Of a stretch of DNA of 64,000 bases, positions 18,068-26,845 are shown piece after piece. The notes under the pieces were generated by a model. The model was not told the origin of the DNA. It saw nothing but the letters and a program-made list of their open reading frames with translations, and did not search any database. The stretch is from the NCBI GenBank assembly GCA_036635475.1, contig JAVWQH010000001.1, positions 21,498 through 85,497 on the forward strand. Direction: 5' to 3'. The DNA is from JAHHUA01 sp036635475. Its GTDB lineage: Bacteria > Bacillota > Clostridia > Oscillospirales > Ruminococcaceae. A program made the translations under genes and the position numbers. Numbering within the stretch: position 1 is the stretch's first letter; each line of letters opens with the position of its first letter.

Positions 18068-19372
18068 ATGGATAATCAGTTGAATTTGCTGATAGAAAAT
18101 GAAAAGCAAAATATAATCAATCTCAGAAGAGATTTTCATAAATATGCTGAAAGCGGCTGGCTGGAGTTCAGAACAACATCAAAAATTGCTGAATTTTTGG
18201 AGAACAATAATATAAAAATATTGATGGGAAAAGATATTATTAATACTGATTTTGTTATGGGATATCCCAATGATTTCCAGATTGAAACTGCAAAAAAAGC
18301 TGCCATTAAACAGGGCGGAAAATTGGATTATATAGAAAAAACAAATAATTACACAGGTGTTGTTGGAATATTGGATACGGGAAAAAAGGGTAAAACAATT
18401 GCGTTGAGATTTGATATTGATGCTAATAAAATTGAGGAATCAAAAGCGGAAAACCACAGACCTTTTAAAGAGGGATTTTTTTCAGTTAATCAAGATTCCG
18501 CACATTGCTGCGGTCACGACGGACATATGGCGATTGGGTTGACCTGCGCAAAAATTCTTTCACAAATGAGAGGTAAGTTGAACGGAAAGATAATTTTCAT
18601 TTTTCAACCTGCTGAAGAGGGCGTCAGAGGTGGAAAAGCAGTTGTAAAAAGTGGGATACTTAATGGAGTTGACTGCTTTTTATCAGGGCATATTGGGTTT
18701 AAAGCTCTGAATATAAATGAAATTAAGGTTGGAATAGGCGGATTTTTAGCCACAAAAAAGATGAAAGTTAGTTTTAGCGGAAATTCCGCTCACGCAGGTG
18801 CATCGCCTGAACAAGGAAATAATGCAATACTGGCGGCGGCTTTTGCAACAGTGGCAATGCACACAATGTGTCAAGACGGGAGAGGTTTGGCAAGGGTTAA
18901 TGTGGGAACGTTTGACGGCGGAACGAGCAGTAATATTGTAGCTGAAAATGCCGAAATAAATATGGAAGTTCGAGGAGAAAACCAAGAAATATGCCAAGAT
19001 GTTTATGAAAAATGCGTTAAGGCGATTGAGGGTGCAGCAATAATGTTTAATGTAAAATCAAAGATTGAGCTTTGTGGGGAAGCGATAAGCTGCGAAAGCG
19101 AAAAAAGCCTCAGCGATTTTACTCAAAACATAGCAGAAAAATTATATCCTCAGGATAGCATTGAAAATACTTGTGACTTTGGGGCATCAGAAGATGCAAC
19201 TTTTTATATAAATGAAGTCAACCAAAACGGCGGTAAAGCGGAGTATATTTTGTTTGGAACAGAAATTGCCGCACCTCATCATAACAATAAATTTGATTTT
19301 AACGAAGATGTTTTGATTAAAGGAGTGAATATATACACAAATTTAGTTTTAAAATTGAATAGTAAAGATTAA
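18068..19372 (+). CDS. M20-family amidohydrolase, AbgA-like
   Basis: This is a metal-dependent hydrolase of N-acylated amino acids. Metal ligands are visible in FDIDA (near 120), CGHDGH (near 152) and FQPAEEG (near 180), and the dimerisation domain follows from about residue 225. The N-terminal insert before the first metal motif resembles p-aminobenzoyl-glutamate hydrolase subunit A, but no abgB or transporter is adjacent, so the substrate is uncertain. The RBS is AAGAAGG. The gene stands alone between two terminators. Confidence 0.88.
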   Translation: MDNQLNLLIENEKQNIINLRRDFHKYAESGWLEFRTTSKIAEFLENNNIKILMGKDIINTDFVMGYPNDFQIETAKKAAIKQGGKLDYIEKTNNYTGVVGILDTGKKGKTIALRFDIDANKIEESKAENHRPFKEGFFSVNQDSAHCCGHDGHMAIGLTCAKILSQMRGKLNGKIIFIFQPAEEGVRGGKAVVKSGILNGVDCFLSGHIGFKALNINEIKVGIGGFLATKKMKVSFSGNSAHAGASPEQGNNAILAAAFATVAMHTMCQDGRGLARVNVGTFDGGTSSNIVAENAEINMEVRGENQEICQDVYEKCVKAIEGAAIMFNVKSKIELCGEAISCESEKSLSDFTQNIAEKLYPQDSIENTCDFGASEDATFYINEVNQNGGKAEYILFGTEIAAPHHNNKFDFNEDVLIKGVNIYTNLVLKLNSKD

Positions 19373-19384
19373 TTTAAAATAGGC

Positions 19385-19464
19385 GGTATATTTAATATTT
19401 ACGTTTTAAATATACCATTAAAAAAGCGGCATATCAAAGTTTTTAGGCTGAGATATGTCGCTTT
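19385..19464. terminator. two stacked inverted repeats between convergent genes
   Basis: GGTATATTTAA pairs with TTTAAATATACC (19385-19416). AAAGCGGCATATC pairs with GATATGTCGCTTT (19423-19464, one G-T pair). They lie between the amidohydrolase and the converging citC and can serve both strands. Confidence 0.8.
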
Positions 19465-19475
19465 AATATTGAATT

Positions 19476-20522
19476 TTAATGATGAATAACATTGTCACTG
19501 GATTGAATTTTTTGTATAATTTCATTTGCACTGTCCGACATAAAAAAATCATAGGTGGATTTTGGTACAAGGGGTTTGATACTTTCAATATTGCCTTGTT
19601 TTATCAGTGAACGCACTGTTGATGCACTTATTGCAGAACCATTATCCTCAAGTCTTGGAATAACAATGCAATTAATACCCGACTTTTTCAACTCATTTAT
19701 CATCACTTCGTTGTATATTTCTGTTACTTTGCTCAAGGGTTCGTCCCCTACATATCGCTTTGAAATGTTGAGCGATGAGGCGATTTTTTTGAATATTTCT
19801 ATGTCAATCATAGCCTGTGCAAGCATTACATCATCACTGTCTTTTATGAAATACGAGGGGAAAGTGGCTGAAGAAATCATATAACTTTCGGTTTGGTGCA
19901 AGATAACATTTTTAAGATGGGAAGTTCCCTGTTTGATTAAATTAAATCGCACATGGAATGGCACAAGGGAAATATCCTCAGAAACAACAAAAATGTGCAG
20001 ATAATCATTTTCACTAGCAGCATTTTCAATGAGATATTGATGCCCCAGAGTAAATGGATTGCAGTTCATAACTATTGCTGCCTGTGTACCATTTGCCCCT
20101 TTGCTTTCGATTTTAAGGCGATTAATATAATCAGAAAAGCCGTTTTTCCGATTTTCCATAAATGCAGCAAGCTTGGGTGCGGTTGCAATTTCGTTAAAGC
20201 CTAAATCTGTAAAGAATGGGGTTTTATCGCATTTTGTATATAAAAATAAATGATAATTACCTATTTCAGCTTGCTTATTGACAAGGTGAGTGACAACTAA
20301 ATTCAAAAGCCCTTCACCACGATAGTTTGAATCAACAGCAAGGCACCTCAGGGAATTTTTAAAGTATGAGCCTGTTGCAACAAGTTTTTCTCCGTCATAT
20401 AATCCCATTGTATATTCAAGATTTCCGTCAAGGGAAATGCCCTCATTGATTAACAGTTCATTGAGCATTTTGTTGGCATTATTGTCCCATTTTGAAATTC
20501 TTTTTTCTATATAACCATACAT
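19476..20522 (-). CDS. citC: citrate (pro-3S)-lyase ligase
   Basis: CitC acetylates the prosthetic-group thiol of citrate lyase acyl carrier protein with acetate and ATP, which activates the lyase. An N-terminal GNAT-like part (about 1-130, with YRGEGLLNLVVTHL) precedes the nucleotidyltransferase domain with MNCNPFTLGHQYLIE. I chose ATG 20522 because GGGAG lies 7 bases upstream. Its partners citDEF are about 28 kb away in this window (48804-51360). The strong promoter upstream shows that it is an independent unit. Confidence 0.93.
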   Translation of the reverse strand: MYGYIEKRISKWDNNANKMLNELLINEGISLDGNLEYTMGLYDGEKLVATGSYFKNSLRCLAVDSNYRGEGLLNLVVTHLVNKQAEIGNYHLFLYTKCDKTPFFTDLGFNEIATAPKLAAFMENRKNGFSDYINRLKIESKGANGTQAAIVMNCNPFTLGHQYLIENAASENDYLHIFVVSEDISLVPFHVRFNLIKQGTSHLKNVILHQTESYMISSATFPSYFIKDSDDVMLAQAMIDIEIFKKIASSLNISKRYVGDEPLSKVTEIYNEVMINELKKSGINCIVIPRLEDNGSAISASTVRSLIKQGNIESIKPLVPKSTYDFFMSDSANEIIQKIQSSDNVIHH

Positions 20523-20555
20523 ATTTTTTCTCCCTTTCAAAATACACTGAATAAT

Positions 20556-20584
20556 AGTATATAAAGAAAATATAAAATTGTCAA
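20556..20584 (-). promoter_or_regulatory. citC promoter
   Basis: On the minus strand, TTGACA (20584-20579), a 17-base spacer and TATACT (20561-20556). This is close to consensus. Confidence 0.78.
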
Positions 20585-20666
20585 AATATATTATTGTTGT
20601 AGCATAAAAATAATTATGTGAACATATTATTTAACAGTAGATTGAATGATTGGAAGTGTTTATATT

Positions 20667-21155
20667 ATGTTTGCAATGCAATTCAAATTATCGCCTAAGA
20701 AAATTTTGGCTTCTTGTTGTGCAGTGGCTGTTGTTTTGTGTGGATTTTGCCTTTTGAAAAACGCTGTGAATAACAAGGCACTGGAAACAGCTGCAATTAC
20801 AAAGGAAACAGCTACAAAATTACCAAAAGTAAAAATAAACGATGACAGATTAAAAGCTGCAACTATTTTGGGGTGGGAGGTTGAACGTGAACCTATTGAA
20901 ATTGAAGAAATTATAATTCCAGATACTTTTGATGATGTTTATGAAAAATATAATGAAATGCAAAAAGAATCAGGATTTGACTTGGGGAAATATAAGGGAA
21001 AAACTTGCAAGAGATACGCATATAAAGTCAATAATTGTAACAAAGATAATGATGCTGTAATGAATATTATTGTCTATAAAGAGAGAATTATCGGCGGAGA
21101 TGTATCTTCCAGAAAGCTTGACGGGTTTATGCAGGGATTATTAAACGAAAAATGA
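20667..21155 (+). CDS. DUF4830-like membrane-anchored protein
   Basis: A 162-residue protein with one N-terminal membrane segment (about 8-28) and an extracytoplasmic domain. The pattern LGWEVEREP, IPDTFDDVYEKYNEMQKESGF, DLGKYKGK and GGDVSSRKLDGFMQGL matches my recollection of the DUF4830 family of Clostridia, whose function is unknown. ATG 20667 has GGAAGTG 8 bases upstream, while the in-frame ATG 20646 has no RBS. It is divergent from citC and followed by a hairpin with a T-run. Confidence 0.75.
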   Translation: MFAMQFKLSPKKILASCCAVAVVLCGFCLLKNAVNNKALETAAITKETATKLPKVKINDDRLKAATILGWEVEREPIEIEEIIIPDTFDDVYEKYNEMQKESGFDLGKYKGKTCKRYAYKVNNCNKDNDAVMNIIVYKERIIGGDVSSRKLDGFMQGLLNEK

Positions 21156-21182
21156 TTAAATATAAATTTTAATTAATAAAAC

Positions 21183-21211
21183 TGTACATAATCATAAAAA
21201 TTTGCTATAAT
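21183..21211 (+). promoter_or_regulatory. candidate promoter before rsuA
   Basis: TGTACA (21183-21188), a 17-base spacer and a perfect TATAAT (21206-21211). The predicted start falls inside the hairpin that follows. Confidence 0.5.
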
Positions 21212-21253
21212 AAATCTACCGGATAGTGTGAAACTGTTTGGTAGATTTTTTTT
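21212..21253 (+). terminator. terminator or leader hairpin before rsuA
   Basis: AAATCTACC pairs with GGTAGATTT (9 bp), then a T-run up to the rsuA RBS. It ends only about 3 bases before GGAGG, so it is either the end of the DUF4830 transcript or part of the rsuA leader. Confidence 0.75.
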
Positions 21254-21265
21254 GTGGAGGAACAA

Positions 21266-21991
21266 ATGCCTACAGTTAGACTTGATAAGATTTTAGCGGC
21301 TCAATCAATGACTTCAAGAAAAGATATAAAAGCTCTCATAAGAAGCGGCGCAGTCAGAGTTAATGCAATTGTTGCTAAAAATGCTGATATGCAAATTGAT
21401 TGTGAAAAAGATGAGGTTTTTGTCAAAGGCGAAAAAATCAGTTTGGACGAGAAAATATACATTATGATGAATAAACCGTCCGGAGTTGTTTCGGCAACCG
21501 AAGATAATAAGTTTCCAACAGTTGTTGATATTCTTCCTGAATCTCTCAAGCGAAAAGGACTTTTTCCGGCGGGCAGATTGGACAAGGATACATTGGGTTT
21601 TGTACTTATTACTAATGACGGAGAATTTGCACATAATATATTATCACCTAAAAAACATGTTGAAAAAACATATATTGCAAAACTCGATAAAAAAATCGAA
21701 GATGATATTGTTTGCGAATTTTTGAAAGGTGTTGATATTGGCGGAGGAGATATTTGTCTTCCGGCAAAATTAAATATAATAGAAAATTCAGATATACCAA
21801 TTGTAGAAGTTAAAATTAAACAAGGAATGTATCACCAAATAAAGAGAATGTTTTTATCATATGGATATAAGGTAATTTACCTAAAGAGGACGCAAATAGG
21901 ACAACTTATTTTGGATAATAATTTACTTGAGGGCGAAGCCAGAGAAATTAGTAAAGAAGAATTAGCTAAAGTAACGAAAATTATTAATTAA
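21266..21991 (+). CDS. rsuA: 16S rRNA pseudouridine synthase, RsuA family
   Basis: RsuA-type enzymes form pseudouridine 516 in 16S rRNA. An S4 domain at about residues 2-50 (VRLDKILAAQSMTSRKDIK) is followed by the synthase motif GRLDKDTLGFVLITNDG, where the DT form points to RsuA. I chose ATG 21266 with GGAGG 5 bases upstream. The upstream GTG 21254 overlaps that RBS. This is the second S4-type pseudouridine synthase of the window, distinct from rluB. Confidence 0.93.
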   Translation: MPTVRLDKILAAQSMTSRKDIKALIRSGAVRVNAIVAKNADMQIDCEKDEVFVKGEKISLDEKIYIMMNKPSGVVSATEDNKFPTVVDILPESLKRKGLFPAGRLDKDTLGFVLITNDGEFAHNILSPKKHVEKTYIAKLDKKIEDDIVCEFLKGVDIGGGDICLPAKLNIIENSDIPIVEVKIKQGMYHQIKRMFLSYGYKVIYLKRTQIGQLILDNNLLEGEAREISKEELAKVTKIIN

Positions 21992-22099
21992 AATTTAATA
22001 ATTAATGTACAAATTGTTAAATTTTTGTGCTGATTTTAAACTATTTGTGATAATATTTAATATATAGCGATAATTTTACATATTTTATGCAATTTGCTG

Positions 22100-22128
22100 T
22101 TGCATTTTGCAAATAAATTAGGTAAAAT
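22100..22128 (+). promoter_or_regulatory. promoter of the PucR-type regulator
   Basis: TTGCAT (22100-22105), a 17-base spacer and TAAAAT (22123-22128), about 65 bases before the start codon. Confidence 0.6.
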
Positions 22129-22194
22129 ATATATGAAAACTATTTGATAAAAATATATTTTGTTTTATTTAACAGTGAAGAGGGGAAAACTGAT

Positions 22195-23280
22195 ATGTCT
22201 AACAGATTGTTCCAAGGAATTGTTCACCAAATGCGTGAATCAATTGACAGAGTTATCGGAGTTGTTGATGAAACAGCAACGGTTATTTCCTGTAGCGACC
22301 TAATCAGAATTGGGGAAGTGCTTGAGCATGTAGCTGTTGACTTAAACGATAGTCAGGAAATTTTTGTACGTGATGGCTATACTTATAAGCCTTTCGGTAC
22401 AAGAAATAAATCCGAATATGCCGTTTTTGTTGAAGGCACTGATGAAATGGCAGCCAAGTATTGTAATATTTTAGCAATATCTTTGTCCAGCATCAAACAA
22501 TATTATGACGAAAAATATGATAGAAATAACTTTATTAAAAACGTTATTTTGGATAATATTTTGCCAGGAGATATTTATGTTAAGGCAAGAGAACTTCATT
22601 TTAATGCCGATGTAACAAGAGTTGTTTTCCTAATCAGAGTTGTTTCGTCAAATGATATTTCTGCTTTTGACGTTATACAAAATTTGTTCCCTGACAAGCA
22701 AAAAGATTTTGTTTTCAACATTAGTGAATCCGATATCGTTTTGGTTAAGGAAATAAAAAACAGCATTGAATCAAAAGACCTTGAAAAACTTGCTTGTTCC
22801 ATTGTTGACACTTTGGGAAGCGAGTTCTACACAAGAGCTGTTGTTGGTATTGGAGCTACAGTTATTGGAGTTAAGGATTTGGCTCGCTCATTTAAAGAAG
22901 CTCAAGTTGCTCTTGAAGTTGGAAAAGTATTCGATACAGAAAAAACTATTGTAAGCTATGACAATCTTGGAATTGCAAGACTTATTTACCAATTGCCAAC
23001 CACTCTTTGCGAGATGTTCTTGAGAGAGGTATTTAAAAAAGGCTCAATTGAAAGTCTTGACCACGAAACATTATTTACTATACAAAAGTTCTTTGAAAAC
23101 AATTTGAATGTTTCTGAAACATCAAGAAAATTGTTTGTACACAGAAATACTCTTGTTTATAGACTTGAGAAAATTAAGAAGCTAACCGGTCTTGATTTAA
23201 GAGAATTTGACCACGCAATTATTTTTAAAGTTGCACTTATGGTTAAAAAATACCTTACTGCTAACCCAGTTAAGTATTAA
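22195..23280 (+). CDS. PucR/CdaR-type transcriptional regulator
   Basis: A 361-residue regulator with an unassigned N-terminal sensor part and a C-terminal PucR-type helix-turn-helix (about 305-361), recognisable by FFENNLNVSETSRKLFVHRNTLVYRLEKIKKLTGLDLR. The middle part (GVKDLARSFKEAQVALEVG) is the GGDEF-like region common in CdaR proteins. ATG 22195 is preceded by AGGGG with 9 bases spacing. ftsE-ftsX follow after a strong hairpin. The ligand and target genes are unknown, and control of the division genes downstream is only a possibility. Confidence 0.88.
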   Translation: MSNRLFQGIVHQMRESIDRVIGVVDETATVISCSDLIRIGEVLEHVAVDLNDSQEIFVRDGYTYKPFGTRNKSEYAVFVEGTDEMAAKYCNILAISLSSIKQYYDEKYDRNNFIKNVILDNILPGDIYVKARELHFNADVTRVVFLIRVVSSNDISAFDVIQNLFPDKQKDFVFNISESDIVLVKEIKNSIESKDLEKLACSIVDTLGSEFYTRAVVGIGATVIGVKDLARSFKEAQVALEVGKVFDTEKTIVSYDNLGIARLIYQLPTTLCEMFLREVFKKGSIESLDHETLFTIQKFFENNLNVSETSRKLFVHRNTLVYRLEKIKKLTGLDLREFDHAIIFKVALMVKKYLTANPVKY

Positions 23281-23291
23281 GTGAATTTTTG

Positions 23292-23329
23292 ATTACAGCA
23301 TTTTGAATTATATTTTGAAATGCTGTGAT
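23292..23329 (+). repeat. 12-bp hairpin between regulator gene and ftsE
   Basis: ATTACAGCATTT pairs with AAATGCTGTGAT (one G-T pair, 14-base loop). There is no T-run, so it is a poor terminator. RNA processing or partial termination is possible. Confidence 0.6.
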
Positions 23330-23388
23330 TCTACGTTGATGAAATGAATATTTGTAATTCGGCTTTTAGCCAAAGGGGCGGTGTGTTT

Positions 23389-24072
23389 GTGATTGATTTT
23401 TCAGGTGTGTCAAAAATTTATTCGAATGGCACAGAAGCACTGAGAGATGTTGACTTAAAGGTTGAAAAGGGAGAGTTTGTTTTTGTTGTTGGTGCATCGG
23501 GTGCGGGCAAAAGTACACTTATTAAATTAATGCTTTTGGAAGAAAGACCGACAACAGGAAGTATATTAATAGATGGATATAGGCTGGATAAATTAAAACG
23601 TAGGCAAATTCCAACATTTAGAAGGTCATTGGGAGTTGTTTTTCAAGATTTTAGACTTATACCGGATATGAATGTTTATGATAATGTTGCGTTTGCTTTG
23701 CGAGTAACAAATGTTTCATCAAGAGATATTAGAAATCGTGTGCCTTACATATTATCCCTTGTTGGTTTGCAGCATAAAATAAAATCATTTCCGCTACAAC
23801 TTTCGGGCGGTGAACAACAAAGAGTTGCCTTAGCAAGGGCATTAGTTAATAATCCTGCACTTATAATTGCGGACGAGCCAACAGGAAATATTGACCCAGA
23901 ACTTTCATTTGAGATTGTTGATTTGCTCAACGAGATTAACAGATGTGGTACAACAGTTGTTATGGTTACTCACGAACATCAATTAGTTTCTAAATTTAAC
24001 CGCAGAGTTGTTACTATAGACGATGGTACAGTCGTTTCTGACACAAAGAAAGGGGTGTACTATGCGAGGTAG
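23389..24072 (+). CDS. ftsE: cell division ATP-binding protein FtsE
   Basis: FtsE is the ATPase of the FtsEX complex, which activates peptidoglycan hydrolases during division or elongation. Walker A GASGAGKST, signature LSGGEQQR and Walker B LIIADEPTGN are intact. I chose GTG 23389 with AAAGGGG about 10 bases upstream, giving the family-typical start (M)IDFSGVSKIYSNGTEAL. An ATG 45 bases upstream adds non-conserved residues. A GGCT-TTT-AGCC hairpin precedes the RBS. It overlaps ftsX by 11 bases. Confidence 0.94.
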   Translation: MIDFSGVSKIYSNGTEALRDVDLKVEKGEFVFVVGASGAGKSTLIKLMLLEERPTTGSILIDGYRLDKLKRRQIPTFRRSLGVVFQDFRLIPDMNVYDNVAFALRVTNVSSRDIRNRVPYILSLVGLQHKIKSFPLQLSGGEQQRVALARALVNNPALIIADEPTGNIDPELSFEIVDLLNEINRCGTTVVMVTHEHQLVSKFNRRVVTIDDGTVVSDTKKGVYYAR

Positions 24073-24967
24073 TAGTTTTGGATATTTGATTAAACAAGGA
24101 ATAAAAAGTGTTTACGTCAATAGAGTTATGTCTTTTGCCGCAATCGGAGTTTTGATTGCTTGTATGCTTTTAATTGGAAGTTCTATGCTTCTTTCATATA
24201 ATGTAAATGGAATTGTCGGATATATTGAAGACCAAAATGAGGTAGTTGCATTTTTAAATATGGAACTATCTTCTGACGAAAAAAAGGATATTGATGACGA
24301 AATTAATGCTTTAACAAATGTCAATAAAGTTTTATTTATCAGCGGAAAAGAAGGATTAATCGAATGGTTTGATACATTGGGAGATGATTCAGTTTATCTT
24401 GAGGGATTGGAAGAAGAGAAAATTTTGCCCGATTCCTATAGACTGATGCTAGATGATTTGTCCATTCTTGATGAAACTGTTAAAAAACTTGAAAATATAG
24501 ATGGCATTGATAAGGTTATTGCTCCTATTGAAGTGGCAAAAACTCTGACAAATGTTAAATCAGCTGTATTTTTCTGCGGTATGTTTATCGTTGGAATATT
24601 GGTAGCAGTTTCATTTGTTATTATTGGAAATACAATTAAAATTACTGTTTTTAATAGACGAAAAGAAATTAATATAATGAAGATGGTGGGGGCAACAGAT
24701 ATTTTTATAAGACTGCCATTCTTTATCGAAGGACTTCTTTTAGGGGTTATCTCTGCAACAATTTCATTTTTCTTGCTTTGGGGCGGATACGAATTGGCGT
24801 TTAAATGGTTGAATGAAAATTCAGTTATGTGGGTTTCTTCATTCCAAAGTAATATGGTTCAATTTAATGCCATTGCCTTAAAATTGTATCTTGAATTATT
24901 GTTAGGTGGTACGTTTGTTGGAACAGCAGGAAGTATGATATTTGTACGCAAATATCTGCGTGTCTAG
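24062..24967 (+). CDS. ftsX: cell division protein FtsX
   Basis: FtsX is the membrane partner of FtsE. Four membrane segments are visible (about 22-42, 172-195, 217-242 and 265-290 of 301 residues), with the large extracytoplasmic domain after the first. ATG 24062 follows AAGGGG and overlaps ftsE, so expression is coupled. The M23 peptidase encoded next is a plausible hydrolase partner, as found for FtsEX systems of other Gram-positives. Confidence 0.94.
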   Translation: MRGSSFGYLIKQGIKSVYVNRVMSFAAIGVLIACMLLIGSSMLLSYNVNGIVGYIEDQNEVVAFLNMELSSDEKKDIDDEINALTNVNKVLFISGKEGLIEWFDTLGDDSVYLEGLEEEKILPDSYRLMLDDLSILDETVKKLENIDGIDKVIAPIEVAKTLTNVKSAVFFCGMFIVGILVAVSFVIIGNTIKITVFNRRKEINIMKMVGATDIFIRLPFFIEGLLLGVISATISFFLLWGGYELAFKWLNENSVMWVSSFQSNMVQFNAIALKLYLELLLGGTFVGTAGSMIFVRKYLRV

Positions 24968-24999
24968 CTGATTCCTTTTACATATGAAAGGAGATAACT

Positions 25000-26181
25000 A
25001 TGGTGTTTTCAAAGTTCATCAAGAAAGTTGCCTCAACAGCTTTAGCAGTTGCAATTATTGGTATCTCCATACCATTTTCAACGGTTGTAGCTAATGCTGA
25101 CGATTATAAATCGCAACTTAATGATTTGAATAGTAAATACGACCAATTGGAAAAAGAACAGAAAAAAATTAAAAATGATATCAGTAAAGCTAAAACTGAA
25201 AAAGAAAAACAAATTGCACAAAAAAATCAGATTGGTGCTCAGATTGATTTAACTAAAGGGCAAATTGGAGTTTTGGAAGAAAAAATCAGCATTTTAACTG
25301 ATAATATAAATGAAAAACAATCAATGATTGAACATACAACTGATGAGATAAACAGCAACTATGATTTGTTCACCAAAAGACTTCGTGCCATTTATATGAC
25401 GGGGGAAACTTCAACTTTAGGGCTTGTTTTGGGTGCTGACAGCTTTTCTGAGCTTTTGACAAGAATGGAAGTTGTGGGAAGAATTTCTGAACATGACACA
25501 ACTATGCTAAAACGTCTTATTGAGCAACGTAAAAATATTGAGGAAATTAAATCTCAACTCAATTCTGATATGACGGACTTGGAATCAAGCAAAGAAGATA
25601 TGGTTACAAAAAAATCCCAACTTGATGGTGAAATTCAAGATGTAAATAAGCAAATTCAAGATATTTCTGCACTTGAGGCTCAATTCCAAAACGATAATGC
25701 AAAACTGCAAAAAGAATTGGCTGAGGTTCAAAAAGAAATTGAAAAAGTTTATGACCAAATTAACTCCACAGGTGTTTATGTTGGTGGTATTTTCACTTGG
25801 CCTGTTCCAACTCATTCACTAGTTACATCAAACTACGGCTGGAGATTTAATGGAACTGATTATCATACCGGTATTGATATTGCAGGTCCGGGAGCTTATG
25901 GCAAAAACATTGTTGCGGCAAACACCGGAACTGTTGCGTTCGTTCAAACTACATATGTTCCGGGACGTGGATACGGAAAATATATAATTATTGACCACGG
26001 CGGCGGAATTACAACATTGTACGGACATACAAGCCAGATTTACGTGAACGTTGGTGACACTGTTTCAAGAGGTCAAGCGATTGCGGCAATCGGTTCAACC
26101 GGCTGGTCCACAGGACCACATCTTCACTTTGAAGTCAGAGTGAATAAAAAGCACGTTAACCCTTGGACATACTTAAAATAG
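25000..26181 (+). CDS. secreted M23 (LytM) peptidase with coiled coil, EnvC/PcsB-like
   Basis: A 393-residue exported murein hydrolase or activator. Its signal peptide ends near residue 31 (VVANA). A long coiled coil covers about 33-250. A C-terminal LytM/M23 domain carries HTGID (near 290) and HLHFEVR (near 380), so the zinc ligands look intact. It is 32 bases after ftsX with RBS GAAAGGAG, and the overall design matches FtsEX-controlled hydrolases such as EnvC or PcsB (family knowledge). Direct FtsX interaction is inference. Confidence 0.93.
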   Translation: MVFSKFIKKVASTALAVAIIGISIPFSTVVANADDYKSQLNDLNSKYDQLEKEQKKIKNDISKAKTEKEKQIAQKNQIGAQIDLTKGQIGVLEEKISILTDNINEKQSMIEHTTDEINSNYDLFTKRLRAIYMTGETSTLGLVLGADSFSELLTRMEVVGRISEHDTTMLKRLIEQRKNIEEIKSQLNSDMTDLESSKEDMVTKKSQLDGEIQDVNKQIQDISALEAQFQNDNAKLQKELAEVQKEIEKVYDQINSTGVYVGGIFTWPVPTHSLVTSNYGWRFNGTDYHTGIDIAGPGAYGKNIVAANTGTVAFVQTTYVPGRGYGKYIIIDHGGGITTLYGHTSQIYVNVGDTVSRGQAIAAIGSTGWSTGPHLHFEVRVNKKHVNPWTYLK

Positions 26182-26191
26182 CAATAATTAT

Positions 26192-26228
26192 ATCCGAACT
26201 GAATGGTTTCATTTAGTTCGGATTTTTT
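26192..26228 (+). terminator. terminator of the ftsEX-M23 unit
   Basis: A 14-bp stem beginning ATCCGAACTGAATG, with a GTTT loop and one G-T pair, followed by TTTTT. Confidence 0.92.
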
Positions 26229-26266
26229 ATTTGTTGAAAATTAGCAATAATGAAAAGAGCCAATAT

Positions 26267-26521
26267 TTATTCTATAAAAACTTCGCTGAAACTTTCTTGA
26301 CAAATATTTTTTTGTGCTAAAATAGCAATTAAATTGTCTTGAATTATATTAAATAAATTTATCAGTGCTTTAATTTCACAGTTTGAACGACACTGAGTTA
26401 AACTGATGGAGATTGTTGTAGCAAGCAAAATCAATTCTTCTGTTGATAGATTTGCTATTTCATTGTTTTTTACATTTTTCCCATTATTTTGTTGATTACT
26501 TGAAGAATTGTTTGTAGCCAT
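26267..26521 (-). CDS. hypothetical small protein
   Basis: An 84-residue protein with an Asn/Ser-rich N-terminus and a helical, fairly hydrophobic core (about 26-70: LSTEELILLATTISISL, then LINLFNIIQDNLIAIL). A good RBS (GAGGTGAT) precedes the ATG, which supports a real gene. It vaguely resembles small Clostridial helical proteins of the DUF6774 kind, but I am not sure. It stands alone, in reverse orientation to its neighbours. Confidence 0.6.
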   Translation of the reverse strand: MATNNSSSNQQNNGKNVKNNEIANLSTEELILLATTISISLTQCRSNCEIKALINLFNIIQDNLIAILAQKNICQESFSEVFIE

Positions 26522-26845
26522 TAAATCACCTCAAACAACAAATTTATTTTATACCGTTTAAAGAAAAACTTAAATAAATAATAATTTTATATTGCAATTA
26601 TATTTTTTTAATTTTAATATTTCCATTATAAATACTATGAAGATTATTGGGTAAAATATGATTGTACCATATAAAGAATTAAGATTTTAATATAATTTAG
26701 CATAAAAGAGTAGTGCAAATTATTTATACATAATATAATTTTTAAAATATAAAAAAATATTAAAGATATTTGTATATTTTCTTATTTTAAGTCAAAATTA
26801 TATTATGAAATAGTTATTTTAATTAAACAAAATGGAGGTATAAAA
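26522..26845. other. very AT-rich intergenic region
   Basis: About 320 bases between divergent genes. I see only the RBS of the reverse gene at its left edge, the GGAGG of the lipoprotein gene at its right edge, and several poor -10-like TATAAT/TAAAAT words. No gene, repeat or RNA element is supported. Confidence 0.5.
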
